Of a stretch of DNA of 64,000 nt, positions 1 through 12,370 are shown piece after piece (within the stretch, counting starts at the first letter, position 1; every line of letters begins with the position of its first letter). The position numbers were made by a program, and so were the translations under genes. A model generated the notes under the pieces. The model searched no databases and was not told where the DNA came from. It saw only the letters and a program-made list of their open reading frames with translations. Source of the DNA: Sphagnum magellanicum (taxonomy: Eukaryota > Streptophyta > Sphagnopsida > Sphagnales > Sphagnaceae); contig CM038921.1 of the NCBI GenBank assembly GCA_021904315.1, positions 15,164,590 to 15,228,589 on the forward strand. The letters run 5' to 3'.

Positions 1-454
1 CCTCACCTCAATTGAAGGTCTGAAAAAGAAGTTATGACCCTCCAAAGTCGTGAGAATCTCAATTTTGGGAATTTCGAGACTTTCAACTTGGGGAGTCCGA
101 AGACCAAATGACATTTGGTGTAGGCCCCATGGCCAAGCATTGAGAATGCTATAAGGGGGAAGGTGGTGGCTTCCCCCAAGTTTGTGCTGTGGTGAATCTG
201 TGTATGCCCGTGGTTTGTCCATGCACCAAAAGTGCTCCAACCACACACTAACCAACTTGTTGTTTTGTTTGTGCAAGTTTATGTGAATAATTGACGTGCT
301 TGTCACTTGTCCTAGTCCCCATCCTGGAGCTCCAACATGCCCCTCTACCCCCTAAATGCTGCGAGCAAAGGAATGTACCCCAACTCCTCTTTCTTCCGTT
401 TTTTTCACTTTTGGATTCACATTTGAGTCTTTCAAGGAGTGTGGGGGCGTGTCA
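1..454 (+). mobile_element. Partial solo LTR-like repeat, family R1 copy a
   Basis: This is the right-hand part of a repeat that occurs three more times in the window (3504-4420, 22182-23094, 31833-32747). It is read in the same orientation as the 22182 copy and ends in GTGTCA at 454, matching the CA end of the family. The left part lies outside the window, so no target duplication can be checked. Shared landmarks are the CTTCCCCC block near 171-180, the TTGTTTGTGCAAG-like block near 270 and the pyrimidine-rich stretch near 385-420. No coding domain is visible. I infer an old LTR left after recombination. Confidence 0.6.
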
Positions 455-3400
455 CCTTAAATGGTTAACATAATCCCAAAACATAGTACAATCCTTAAGT
501 GGTTGACACAATGCTTAAACATGGCATAATCCTTTTAAGTAGTTAACATAATGCTAACAAAATGGCACAATCTTTAAAATGCGGTTGCCAAAAAGAAGTA
601 TGTAGAGGTTTGTGGTACTAAAAGTAGTCCACTAAGGACTATTGGTCTTGTGGTTTTGGCCCTAGTGCTAAATTGTTTAGAAAAATAAATAGGTGGCTCT
701 GCCAAATTATTGAATTGTATTGAAAGGAGGGTATAAAAACTACATGTTGAATGTGGTTTATGGCATGGTATTTAAATAATTGTGTAACTTTGACAAAAGC
801 AAATAGTTAGTGGTGTGTGTTTTGTGTTGTACTCTAAGGAGTCTGGAATAACTTTAGTGATCAAATGCTTATGCCATGTGGTAGACGGGGTACTATAACA
901 AAAGACCTATGTTAAATAATGTTAGTGATGATGACCTCATAAGGTGCATATGTTAATGTTGTAGGGGAGCTTTCTAAATTTATGGGTTCTACAACTTCTA
1001 TTGAGCCTATAGATAGAAGATAGTAGCCCTCTTGGGCTAGTGTCATCTACAAGATATGTTCTTGTAAGATTTGCAACGCTAACTATTGCCCCCAATGAGG
1101 TTGTGTCTCCTCTAAAATTGGTCGTGACATAAAAGCTTAATGAAGATTTTGTAGAGAATGAATAATTGAATCTATTTTCCAATGACCCCCTTCCTAATGC
1201 AACTATCTCCCCCATCAATGGCCAAGAAAAGTCCCTTCCTGATGCACTTCTCTTGCCCATTGGCACCCAACATGATTTACATGATCAGGAAATTGAGCCG
1301 CATGTTATGATTATTCCAGCTATTACTAAATTAACAAAGGTCACATATACAAGTTAATTTTTTTCAATCAATATTGTTCATGTGTTGTATTTTGAACTTT
1401 GGTCCAACTATGCATGCTTTGAAAAGTTTGGTTCAATCTAAGCACTCATTGCCATATGGTTCATGCAAAGGAGTTTGAAGGTGACACACACCTAGTGTGG
1501 AAGAGCCTAAAGAAAAAGCTGAAAACCAAGTAAATGACCCTACCATAATAGAATTTCAGGCAATGGACAATCTAATGTGCACAACAAAGGTCAATGAAAT
1601 TCCAATGGGAGCCAGATATTCCTTTCAAAAGCATAAGGCTCTTGAAATTGAGAATAAGAAAACCAAGAAAAACAAGACATTTGGTATTAACCTTTTAACA
1701 AGCTTGCCACAATCATGTGAACTAACAATTTGTTGTGATTCATTATTATGATAGTTTTGGAATTATCTAAATTTTCATTTGCATGTGCGCATTATGATGT
1801 TTATTAAATCATGTGTCATATGAAATGTGAATGCAAATGCATCAAGAGGTATGTTAAATGAACAAGAAGTTGGCCAACTTGCACTTCACAAATCATAGTA
1901 TGTCAAATGTGTTAATTTTTTGCATTAGGTTTTTAATTGACCATTGAACAACTCATTTTGAGTATCATGCCTCATGAAAACTATATCCTAGTAGAATCAA
2001 ATAAATTATCATGTGCTAAACTTATGGTTCTTTCCTTTTTTTTTGTCAAATGTTTTTATTGTTGTAACAATAGCTCTTTGGATCATAGTTTACACCAATT
2101 TTTGAAGCATATTTTCTTTCTAATATCAAAACCAAAATGGGTTTCTTTTTCTACATTTATCTCAAGGTGGGAATCTATCTCTTCTTTATTGATGTGGTCT
2201 TTTATTTTATTACAAATTTTGTTATGAGATCTTTTGGGTTGGTTGCAAAAGTTGGAGTTTGCATACTTTTGCTTCTAGAGGCTAGGGAACCTACCCACTT
2301 TAATAGATCCATAATTTGTATGGTCTGTTGTTTATTTGATCTACTTATCTTTCAAGATTTTTCTTTTTCATTATCTGTCTATTAATTAACTAGTCATTAG
2401 TTTTAAATATACTAATTTTTTTGTACATGGACTCTTGCTTCTAAAAATGTTGATGAATTGATGTGTGTCTCATGATATTTTGCTATTCATAAAAGACGCC
2501 ATGTGTAGGGATATCATGTGTGGTTTCATTCTTTTGCTTTTAATGTTTCCAACTAGGAATTGGCTATGTCTAATGTTTATCTTCAAGTGGGTTGCCACCA
2601 TTTCAATGATCCAACCTTTATTGATTGACCATTTCCCCATAGTTGTGATTTGATAATCTAATCCTAGAAGCAGAAGTGTGTCAACTAGTAGCTTGACAAT
2701 TGATTACAATTTAAAGGTTGTTGTGTTTTTCAAATTGTTGTTATGGATAATTATGAGCTACACAACTTCATGTAGATTTTATAGGTGTATGTCTACTACT
2801 AAATGTAATTATGATGCAAGTGTGGATTGTGAGCTATGCTTTGGATAACATGGCTCATTACAAGAAAAAGAATTGTGGATGTAGCCAATTTTCAATTATA
2901 CGAGGATTTGAGCACTATGTTGTAGTTACAAAGTTTTATGTTCATAACATACTGCTACAGAGGTAGTTCAATATAGTGAGAAATAAAGCATAATGCTTAT
3001 GTTGTTGACTAAATCCCTTATTTTCAGAGTTTCAACAAGTAATTAAGTCTCTGGATCCTAATAGTGTACATGCAAAAGCTTGAACAGTGTGTTAAAAGTG
3101 TTTCCACATCATGACACTATTTTGGCATGGAACACTAATTACAAATTGCAAAATGTTTGTGACAAGTTTGTAACAACATTTTAAAAGGTTGAGTTGATTT
3201 TAACCACATTGAACATATGTTGAATTCTCGAAAAATGATAGAATCAATGAGATACAATAATCAGTGGGATGTGGTGTTTTAGTGTGTGGAGAAACAATTA
3301 GAAGTTGTTCTGCTTTTGCATTTCCATGATATGTTAAAATAAACTCCCCAAAAATCATAGCAAAAATACGAGGTACCACTTGACAACGATTACATGCAAA

Positions 3401-3503
3401 ACTTTTTATAGTCACAATTTTGACATTGGAGGTAATAGATAGCCATGAAAGAGCATTTGCCAAGCCACTTTTCTAAATGGGATCGCACATCTACCTTCAT
3501 ATT
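455..3503. other. AT-rich intergenic DNA
   Basis: Short open frames here are not supported by any recognisable motif. I see no gene, RNA or intact transposon. A run of degenerate GGTTAACATAATCC-like units lies just after the LTR remnant, near 465-590. Confidence 0.5.
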
Positions 3504-4420
3504 TGATGCACCCCTAGGCTCCTCAAGGGACTCAAATGTGAGTCCAAACTAAAGGCAATGGAAAAGCAAGGAGTTGGGGCACGCTCCCTGGTTCGCAACA
3601 CTTTGAAGGGGTAGAGGGGTGTGCTGGAGTTTCGCGATGGGACTAGGAAAAATGACAAGCACTTAATCACTCACTCGGATTTACACAAACCAAACAACAA
3701 GTTGGTTAGTGCATAGTTAAAACACTTTTGGTGTTAGGACGAGCCACGGGCAAACTCGGATTCACAAGACTCACCACGGCCTGGACTTGGGGGAAGCCAC
3801 CAACTTCCCCCTTATATTATACTCTATGCCTCTCCACGAGGCCCACATCCAAATGGCTTTTTGTCCCGGGACTCCCAAATGGGAGTCCCGAAATTGCCAA
3901 AGTTGGGACTCTTGCGACTTTGGAGCCCCATAACTTTGTGTGAAAACCTCTGATCGTAGTGAGGTCTAAATCAAAGTTGTAGCCCTCTTCAATAGCTTTC
4001 CAACAATATGTTGCATGCCACCTGCACACAAGGAAATCGGGTTGATTCCTGAATTTTAATGGTCAAGAGTCAAACTGCCAATTTGACTCTCGGCCTTTCT
4101 TTTGGCCATAACTTGTGTTTCAGATGTCCAAATGGGTGATGCGAGCCCATTTTAGACATTTATGTTTCAATAGCTTTCCAATGATATAAAGAACTTTTCA
4201 AACCGATTGGTTTTGACCCCTGCAATCATTCCTTGATGATTTAGGAGTCCTTCGGGACTCCAACTCCCCAAGTGGGAGTTGCCTTGGGAATGTGAGGGTT
4301 CATTCTCTCACATTCTCTTGCACTCCCGGGAGTATAAGATGTGCCTCCCGGGTCTCCCTCTTGTCTCGCCCTCTTGCAAACCCTTGCCTTGGTTGTGAGC
4401 CCAAGGTTAGGGTTGCGATA
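3504..4420 (-). mobile_element. Solo LTR-like repeat, family R1 copy b
   Basis: This 917-bp copy is inverted relative to copy a. It starts on the plus strand with TGATGCACCCC and ends with GGTTGCGATA. In family orientation it therefore runs from TATCGCAACCC (TG start mutated to TA) to GGGGTGCATCA. The flanking five bases, ATATT and ATACC, match at only three positions, so the target duplication has decayed. A palindrome in which GGGACTCCC faces GGGAGTCCC sits near 3868-3890. No primer-binding site or coding domain adjoins it. Confidence 0.7.
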
Positions 4421-6514
4421 ATACCAACCACAAATTTGCCTGTTAAGTTCAAGACTTACTTGACATCCTTAAAAAAAATTATTTTGAGTTCCAATATACC
4501 TCTGAAGAAAATACCATGCGATAGATCTCCTCCTGTACTAATTATAGTTCTAACAATCCCTATGATTAGTGTCTAGATGTTAATTGAGCTTGAATGGTAC
4601 ACACAATCTTATGTGGGTGGACATGGCCTTGAAAACCCCATTCAATTTGACTCTTGTCAATGCACTTGACTTGCACAAACTACTTCTGTTGCTATTTGAA
4701 AAAAAGATTAAAGTTTTAGTTGGAATTTCTTTGAATCTGTTGCAAAAAATATGATACATGATGCTTGTGTTCTAACATTGGCTTGATGTCTTTTCTACAA
4801 TGCACCCAAATAAACAACAATTTATGTCTTTGAATAGAGACAGGTGCCAAAGATTTGAATATGTAGATATGAGCAAAGCACAACAAAAGGTATTCTAACA
4901 TATCCATGAACTTGCAGAGAAAACTTTACAACAACGTTTTGAATGTAAACATTTTGTTAATTCCAATAAAAGCAAACTTACAACAAAAATCCAAACATAG
5001 AACAAGAATTAGTGTAGTCGTAACCTTATAAGTGCACTCACAAAGTATGAGACTGTCATCACCTTCATCACGAATACTTGGCAACAACAGACTATCATGT
5101 GTGCCCACTAGCTTATCACCTTTCAACAACACTAGGTTTAGATGAAAAAAGGTATAACAATTTGCTAAAAATTTTGGGCAAACCACTACACAAACATCTA
5201 TGTCCTGAATTTTTATCACATTTTTGGAAGTAACTAGTAGACTCAATCATGTTGTTGGTTACCACATAGTACACATTTAAATGAATATCCATTTATCAAT
5301 GCACAAAATGAAGACAAGGTGGATCTTGGAACACTCTTTATGTGTCATGTATTCAAAGTGCCTTCAGAATAAATAGAAAAGCACTCAAGAGCACTTTCAA
5401 CAATTATATCGTTCACCAAATTCTAGTCAAGACCTAGTAATTCAATTTAAGACTTTCTTCTAAAATCAAATGCAACAACAATTCCTAATTTTCTGCTGCA
5501 ATCATGTAAATCCTAAATAGCTAAATTATTGTTGTTATGGACAAAAAAGTTTGAAAACAATCTTCCAACCTTTAAACCATTTTCCATGTATACTCCACTC
5601 CCTTTCCATTCTTGTGAACACTTGAAATAATTGTATTGTAATGCTTTTCCTACTTTTGATTTTTCTTGAGGATTTTTAATGCTAATTGAAAGATCCCTTA
5701 ACAACCCAACTATGTCAAATTATTTTTGACTTGATCCCTTGCATGTTCATATGAAGCGGCATCAAATGTTTGATACCTAAAAAACCTACATATGCTCATT
5801 CACATCTGGGTATCTTAGAGACTGATGATTTGGAGACTTGATGTTCATGAAAATATAGGGTTTCAAGGACAACATTAAGTTCCCAATTGCTCAATGAGAT
5901 AGATAAAACCTAAAGAGGTGTTGAACCTCATATTACAAGCCCAACATCTTTGATTAGATCCCTTACATGTTCTTTTAAAATGGCAACAAATCTTTGATAG
6001 ACCTAAAGACCCACATATTCTCATTCATGTCCAAGGACCTTGGAGGCTTGTTATTGATGAAAATCCAAGGTTCCAACACATCATATTGACAATTAACCCC
6101 CAATTGCTTAGTGACATAAATAATACCTAAAGATATATGGGCCTCATATTGGAGACCTAGCATCTTTGAACAACCTACTGAAATAATAAATTTTTTAGAG
6201 CACATTTGTAAAGGTCTTCAACAACCTTAAAAGTCGTCCTTCCATATTGAATGCATGTAGCTTAGGTTTGTCGTAGTACAATACAATGTCACATAAATAT
6301 GTGAACATATTTCTAAGTCCAAAATCTCAATTTAACAATCTAACAACTTCTAAGGCTTCCAATATAACACTTGTAACCTCATTAGTGAGCTCATAGGTAG
6401 CAGAGTTCCCCTTCACAACATGGCTTGTAGGCGACATGAAAATTTTGAGGCTAAAACCAAATGGGAAAAAACAAAAGCTAAAGGCCTATCATCTCAAAGT
6501 TAATAAAATCGACT
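4421..6514. other. Intergenic DNA with no recognised feature
   Basis: Minus-strand frames at 4926-5246 and 5975-6205 are open for 76-106 codons but show no motif I recognise. They may be part of the decayed transposon that begins at 6515. I assign no function. Confidence 0.4.
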
Positions 6515-7858
6515 ACTTGCATGCAACTATTATACCAGTAGCCTCAAATAACCATGTCGCCTTTTGTCCATTCATTTGCATCATCTTTGAATGACTTGGC
6601 CACAACATGATCAGGACCCTTTTCAACTAGCACTAACCAAAATGGTTCATTAGTTGTAGGAATTACAACATTATCACTTGGAAATAGGTTGTCAACAATC
6701 CATTCACCCTCAGTACATGCCTCAATTTCTTTGTCTGAATCGTACATCATCTTTCATACCTCTAAACCATTCCTAGGCCTTAAATGAGCCAATTTCCATT
6801 AAAGAACATGATCTTTGTTGATACAATCTGCTTCAGGATTCCTATCAAAACAATTCACACAAAAACAAGAGAGTTAATGATATTGGCAAATAGTGGGATT
6901 TTTAGCAAACAATCTCACACTCATAAATCTTGTTCCTATCGATATTTCCCACTTTCATTTCATAAAAGAACTTATTGATGTGTTGTCAAGCATGTGGATG
7001 GGTTGCATGGATCTTATTTGCTTCAGATTTTAGATATGCCGCAACTTTTGTTGCATTTTGAATCTTCATGGCCCTAGGTTTGATATGTTTTTTTTTTTTA
7101 AATTCCTGTTTCGATAGAGCCCTTACTCCATCCACCTCCCCCTTCCCATGCCCAATGGCAAAAAAGTTCCAAATCAATTGACATCCTCCAGGGTGGTCAC
7201 TAGATGTGGTGAGGTTGGGATATTGTGATACAGAGTACCATGCTTGTGCACTTTTAAACTAGCCAAAACACCCATCTGTCCACACAACATGTTGTGCTAG
7301 AGTGCACCTTTCACTCTACAAATAATTCCAACAAAGCATGAAAGCATGTTGGACATAAAGAATCATGATTTGGGTCATTAGAAACATAGTAATGGGCATC
7401 TTTGATGACACTAGAGTTTAGATTAGCAAGGTCAGCTAAAGGATTGTGTTGGTAACTAATATGCACTAGATTACTAATTTGAAAGTTATGCTAGTGCATA
7501 CTTTGAACCTCGTTTTGAGTCTTCATGGTGTAGTTCTCAAAGAAATCAACACAAGACAATATTATATCTAGGGGTAAGTTTTCTAAGCATTGTTTGAATT
7601 GTGTCTCTTGCCACTTAGCAATGTAGTTATGAAGCACAAACTCCTTAAGTCGTGGCTTGATATAATCCAATAAAGCTTTAGGCTCAGACTCATAATATTC
7701 TAGTTTCTGAACTTTTTTATCCCTACCATCATATGTCTTCTTAACAACCTCATATCCAATGCTCTTCCACTGAACTAATTTGTCATAAACAAGTTCCTTT
7801 GGGCAAACTTTAAAAGTATCAAAGTTTGAGTTTTGTTGAATAAAAAATTTGCTTCTAA
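6515..7858 (-). pseudogene. Decayed transposase-like protein (HGKG-type domain)
   Basis: A minus-strand reading can be followed from about 7858 down to 6515 by switching frame at several points. The first ~130 codons (7858 to ~7460) are nearly open and contain PKELVYDKLVQWKS. Then come WTDGCFG followed by FKSAQAWYSVS near 7285-7220 (with a stop where Gln is expected), WNFFAIGHGKGEVDG near 7180-7125, NKFFYEMKVG near 6965, WKLAHLRPRNG near 6780 and FWLVLVEKGP near 6640. The HGKG-x-x-DG block with an upstream W-x-DG motif recalls repeated, probably transposon-derived proteins in plants and animals. The superfamily assignment is from memory and uncertain. Multiple stops and frameshifts show it is dead. 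Confidence 0.55.
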
Positions 7859-8197
7859 AGAGTTGAATTTTGTATGACTTTGTTTTGTTACATTTGTCTA
7901 GTAATTTGGATGAATATAATTACTTTAAAAAGGTTTTTTTTACCTATGATTATTTTCTAAGTCAATTTTATGAATGTAAAGATTGGTTTGATGTTGTCGA
8001 ATACAATGGTGTATTTAAAAAAACAATTAAAATTTTATAAAAAAATTTGATAGTCAAGATTTTTTTTCAATTTTTTTTCAAATTTCAAGTTATTTTTGTA
8101 ATTGAAATTCAATCACCTCATGGATAGAATTGGATTTGGGTGGGATTGGGGATGTCCACAAGGAGTAAGTCCACCCCATCCTTGGAATTGGGAATCT
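7859..8197. other. AT-rich spacer
   Basis: Very AT-rich DNA with T and A runs between two transposon remnants. Nothing else was recognised. Confidence 0.5.
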
Positions 8198-8690
8198 TGT
8201 TTGTATTGGAAATAACTAGAAAACAAGCAAGGTTTGAAGCACCAAAGTTTAACAAAAAATGCAATTGTATTGAAATGACAAGAAAGGAAATCACATGGGT
8301 TGAAAGTGTCACAAACTACTATCATATAATTATAATTTGTAGCAAATTAATTCCAAACTTCAAGGTCTCTAAGTGCATTCAAAAACTTGATAGAAAAAAA
8401 TGAAAGGATATTCAAAACCACTTCAATATATACTATTTCCTAACCCTAAAGTAGTCACCACTTAATCTTAGCTGCCACCTAACCCTAACTGCCACCAAAC
8501 CCTAACCTAGCTGCCACCAAACCCTAACCTAGCTGCCATCAAACCTTAATGTAGCCTCCACTTTTAAATCCTAGCTGCCACTATTCAACCTAACCTAACT
8601 ACTATAAGGATGTGAATATTATTCATCCTTTTGATGAATGTTTAACACATTTTTCAAATTGGGAATTAGAAATGAATATTATTTCTAACA
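8198..8690 (-). mobile_element. LTR-like repeat, family R2 copy A
   Basis: This ~490-bp block recurs in the same orientation at 15341-15748 and 16157-16600. Read on the minus strand it starts TGTTAGAAATAATATT and ends near CCAATACAAACA, as expected for a TG...CA LTR. It lies on the 3' side of a minus-strand copia integrase relic (9312-10180), and copy C lies directly beyond a copia RNase H relic. I therefore infer that R2 is the LTR of a Ty1/copia element. Copy A also contains a short internal repeat of AAACCCTAACCTAGCTGCC-type units near 8490-8550. Confidence 0.55.
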
Positions 8691-9311
8691 ATTTGTGATA
8701 GAAGTTGGGAATCTTGAAACATTGAAGGTAGTCAAAAAATTTGGTAGGTTAACAGAAGTTGAAAGTCATATTGAGTTTCATCTTGGGTAGGAGTTGAAAA
8801 CCTTGGGAGGTCAAAAGTCTTGGGCAAAAGTTGGGAGTCTTGAGAGGTCAAAGGTCTTTGGTGGGAGTTGAAATAATGAAGGGCATCTTGAGTTGGGAGT
8901 TGGATGTTGAGAATGGGTAATTAGGAATCAAATTGGAGTAGGGTGGGGGTTGGGTAAGAATTGGGAGTCAAGTTTTATAATCCACTTTTCAAGTTGTAAT
9001 TAATATTCAATCACAACTTGGAAAACAATGTTGTTCCATGTGCCAAATTGAATTGGGACAATGGATACCCTTCTATAGGTTGTAACCAAAAATTGATCAC
9101 AACTTGGACAAGAATGCTCCATGGACCATGGAGATGGAAATGTTGTTCAAGGAGTGCATGTGAAGGCAAGATGTATTGGATTATTTTGATTTGAAATGTG
9201 TGTATAAGCTTGCAACTAAAAATTTCAAATGAAACACATCAAATTTCATACCAATTATGTTTCTTGAAGGGTTTTTGAATTAAGGGCTTTGGTTGGACAC
9301 TGATTTTTGCG
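8691..9311. other. Spacer between LTR-like repeat and copia relic
   Basis: The sequence is rich in short GGGAGT, GGTCAAAAGTC and TTGGGAGT-type repeats on the plus strand. No coding motif could be followed. It may be the remains of the reverse-transcriptase part of the adjacent copia element, but nothing in the sequence proves that. Confidence 0.35.
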
Positions 9312-10180
9312 GAAAATTATCATGTTCACCACTTCCACCCAAAATCCAGGGTTGAATCCTTATGCAAGAATCATGTTTTTAGCACATTCCATTATCATCC
9401 TATTTGCTTGTTTTGTAGCATTATTTTGTTGTGGTGAATATGGAGCACTGGCTTTTCATTGGATTTCACATTCACCCAAGAAGGCATCAAACTTTTTAAA
9501 CACAAACTCATAAATTCATTACACAATCATGAAATTTTTATTTTCATCCCTATTTTGTTCCCCATTAAAATGCATTGTATTCTTTGAATATGTCAAACAT
9601 TTTTCCTTTGACCTTCAAAAGATAAATACTTTTTTTTTCTCAAAAAATTGCCAATGAATGTCACAAAATATTGCACTACACCATGTGACCATATTGTTTT
9701 CATTGGCCCACACACCTATATATGCACCCACCCACAAAGCTCCAAAGCTTTCATTGTTCCTTCCTTAAGGATAATTTTTGATGTTTTCTTTCCATGTGTT
9801 TTCTACACATGGTGTAAAGGCGCTTCTTTCAAGTTTATGCCCTTCACCATTTTATCCAACTCCTTGAGACTGACCATATTGACTTTCGTGTCAAAACATA
9901 GCACCATCATTTGACAACCTTGCCAATTTTATTTTTATTTTTCCAAATCTTGATATTAATAATATACAAATTATTTTCCTTTCACACCTCTACCACAACT
10001 CCATGCACATTGATCACCTTACAATATATTTGTCAAACTTTATTATCAAGCCCTTTGAAATGAGATTACCAATCGAAATAATGTTATTTTTCAAATTTCA
10101 AACATGAAGAACTTGAGTGATGGTTGTAAGAAACATTTTACCTCCAACTTGGATTATAGTTTTCATGCTCCCTTTGCCAA
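9312..10180 (-). pseudogene. Ty1/copia gag-pre-integrase and integrase relic
   Basis: On the minus strand, 10180-10010 reads as a GAG-pre-integrase segment: MKTIIQVGGKMF, then ITQVLHV, a stop, then NLKNNIISIGNLISKGL. This matches the conserved copia pattern (I-T-x-V-L-H-V-P, NLISIGKL). Further down comes the integrase core with ASAPYSPQQN near 9450-9420, then NRMIMECAKNMILA and FWVEVVNM near 9320. The YSPQQN motif is characteristic of copia integrases. Stops and indels interrupt the frame many times. The small plus-strand open frames over this interval are antisense shadows. It probably belongs with the R2 LTR-like copy at 8198-8690. Confidence 0.75.
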
Positions 10181-12370
10181 TGACCTGCAAATTGTGTTGA
10201 AAAAGAACAAAGGTAATTATTGACTATGAATGAAATGTGGTTTGAACAATTATTAAATTTATTTATGACTTTTTAATGAAGGTATTGTCATGAATTTTGT
10301 GAGGGGTTGTTTCTCCTTGGTAACTATTATGTTTATTGGGATGCTTTTAGGCAAAGAATATGCATTTCCTTGGGTCTACAAGCCTTAGCATTAAAAGTGG
10401 ATCTTATTTCAATAGACCTATGTAAGATACTTAGCCACTTAGAGTTTTAGATTGAAAATACTAATTACTTTGGACATTGAGCTTTAGAACTAAATAAGGG
10501 AGGCAAATGATACATAATTTATTTCTTAATTTCATTTAATTTTTGTCACATACAATATTGTTTTAATGCAATTTAAATGTTATGTTTAAAGATTACAAAT
10601 AACATTGTTTTAAATAAAGGAGGTAACTTGTAATGAATTTATTTTTAAACCTAGTGAAATCAATGTAAATATCATATCATGGCCTTGTGTATTTTATACC
10701 TTTAGTGATGGATTTGAATATCAATTATTGTGAATTACTGATTGGGAATTGTTTATTTGCACATTTGATTATTTGAACTATAATTCATGATTTTATCAAA
10801 TTCATTTTAATACCATATCTTCCTTTACAATCATATATCCCTCTTAGTTTTGTTTCAATCCATAGTTCTTCATTTTTGTGTATTTGCATTGTGATTGGCC
10901 ATTTTTTTCCTAAAATAATACAAAGCCATTGTTACAAATCCTCTTGATCGAATGCAATTGAGTCCAATGTTGTAAATTTGTTTCACCTTGGGGAAGCTTA
11001 AAAAAAGTTATCCAATCTGAAATGTATAATATAAATTGTTCAATATTGGAGCATTGGAGTTCATACGAACTAAAAGAAATTTGATTTAGCGAGACACATG
11101 TGAAAATAGAGCACCAACATTGGTACTAATGTTAATTGAAGGCATTGGCTATGTGCTTAAAGCCCACTCTAGTAAGGATTGCCACATAACTAGTTAGTTT
11201 CAATTGCACTTTGATCTTTGCATCTTGGTCATGGGAGTTTGCTTAGAAGGTTCTTCAAACAATGGCTTAGATTTTGAAACCGCATCAAATCCCTTAAACT
11301 CTCTTCTTGACCTAAATTAGGCAATTTGCAATCAAATAATAGATCTCATTGTCATCATCCCACAAAAGTTGATTTTGAAAGCTTATGAGTTTTTAATTTC
11401 ATGTTGAAATGGTCAATCTTATGATCTTGGGGGTTATTTATAAAAAAAAGGAGAGCACGATTTTTTTGATACATCTATTATGTATATATTGATATCATCC
11501 AAACTATCTCAACAAATTAATTAAGTTGGAACAATCAAAAGTGAATCCTTGGGTAGAATTCTCCTCTACAAGGATGTGGACACTAAGAGACCAAATCAAG
11601 AGAACGTGGAATCCCTTTGTTGTAATATTTTCATAAATGGTGTTTTTCCCCAAAAAGTCAGAGATAGATTGACATAAAGAGTTTGATGGCAACAAACATA
11701 CATCTTGTGCTTGTTATATTTTTCAATTCACATTTGTTGGTCTTCGGTATTTTGACAACCTCCTTAAGACCCATAAAATAAACCTATAGTGAAATTATCT
11801 CCAAAGGGGGCAAAGTTGTGTGCAACAAAAGAACATTAAAAAAATTATCATAAGGTGGTGAGAATTTCATTAATATGTGAAATGAATGTGTAACATGAAA
11901 GCAATTTATGATGAGCTTAATATACTTCCAAAATAATCAGAGGGAAAGAAAATAGCCACCATGAACAATGAGGGTTTTCTTTAATGTTATTTTTCCAAAT
12001 AGAAAAATATTACATAAAATTTTCATTGTTTCTTATTATCATCATTTTTCCTCCAAATTTTTTAAGAATGTACATAAGAAATCAAAGGCTCTAAAGTTGA
12101 GGCACTTTCATTCACATCATAACCTTCAAATGATATAAGAGGAAAATTCATAATAGATTTTCACACAATGTTGTCCTTCAACCCAATCATATGTGCTTCA
12201 CATTTGAAATATCCATTTAGGAACCAAGACCAACATTTCTAAAATCACAATTCAGAAGTATTATAGTGAACTGAATTTATGTATACATCTTTTTTTTTTA
12301 GTAAGCAAATGTTTTGAAACATGCTAGAAATGTCATATACTACTGAAATATGTCAAGACTTTACTTACAG
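10181..12370. other. AT-rich intergenic DNA
   Basis: No coding motif, tandem array or RNA gene was recognised in this stretch. It may hold upstream parts of the copia element or of the relic gene at 12371, but I cannot show either. Confidence 0.45.

Noticed and set aside
1-4420. A large inverted-repeat transposon bounded by R1 copies a and b
   Set aside because: Other R1 copies have their own 5-bp target duplications and TG...CA ends, so each is a separate solo LTR and the inverted pairing is chance.
9307-9914. Two plus-strand open frames
   Set aside because: They are antisense to the copia integrase relic, which has the recognisable motifs.
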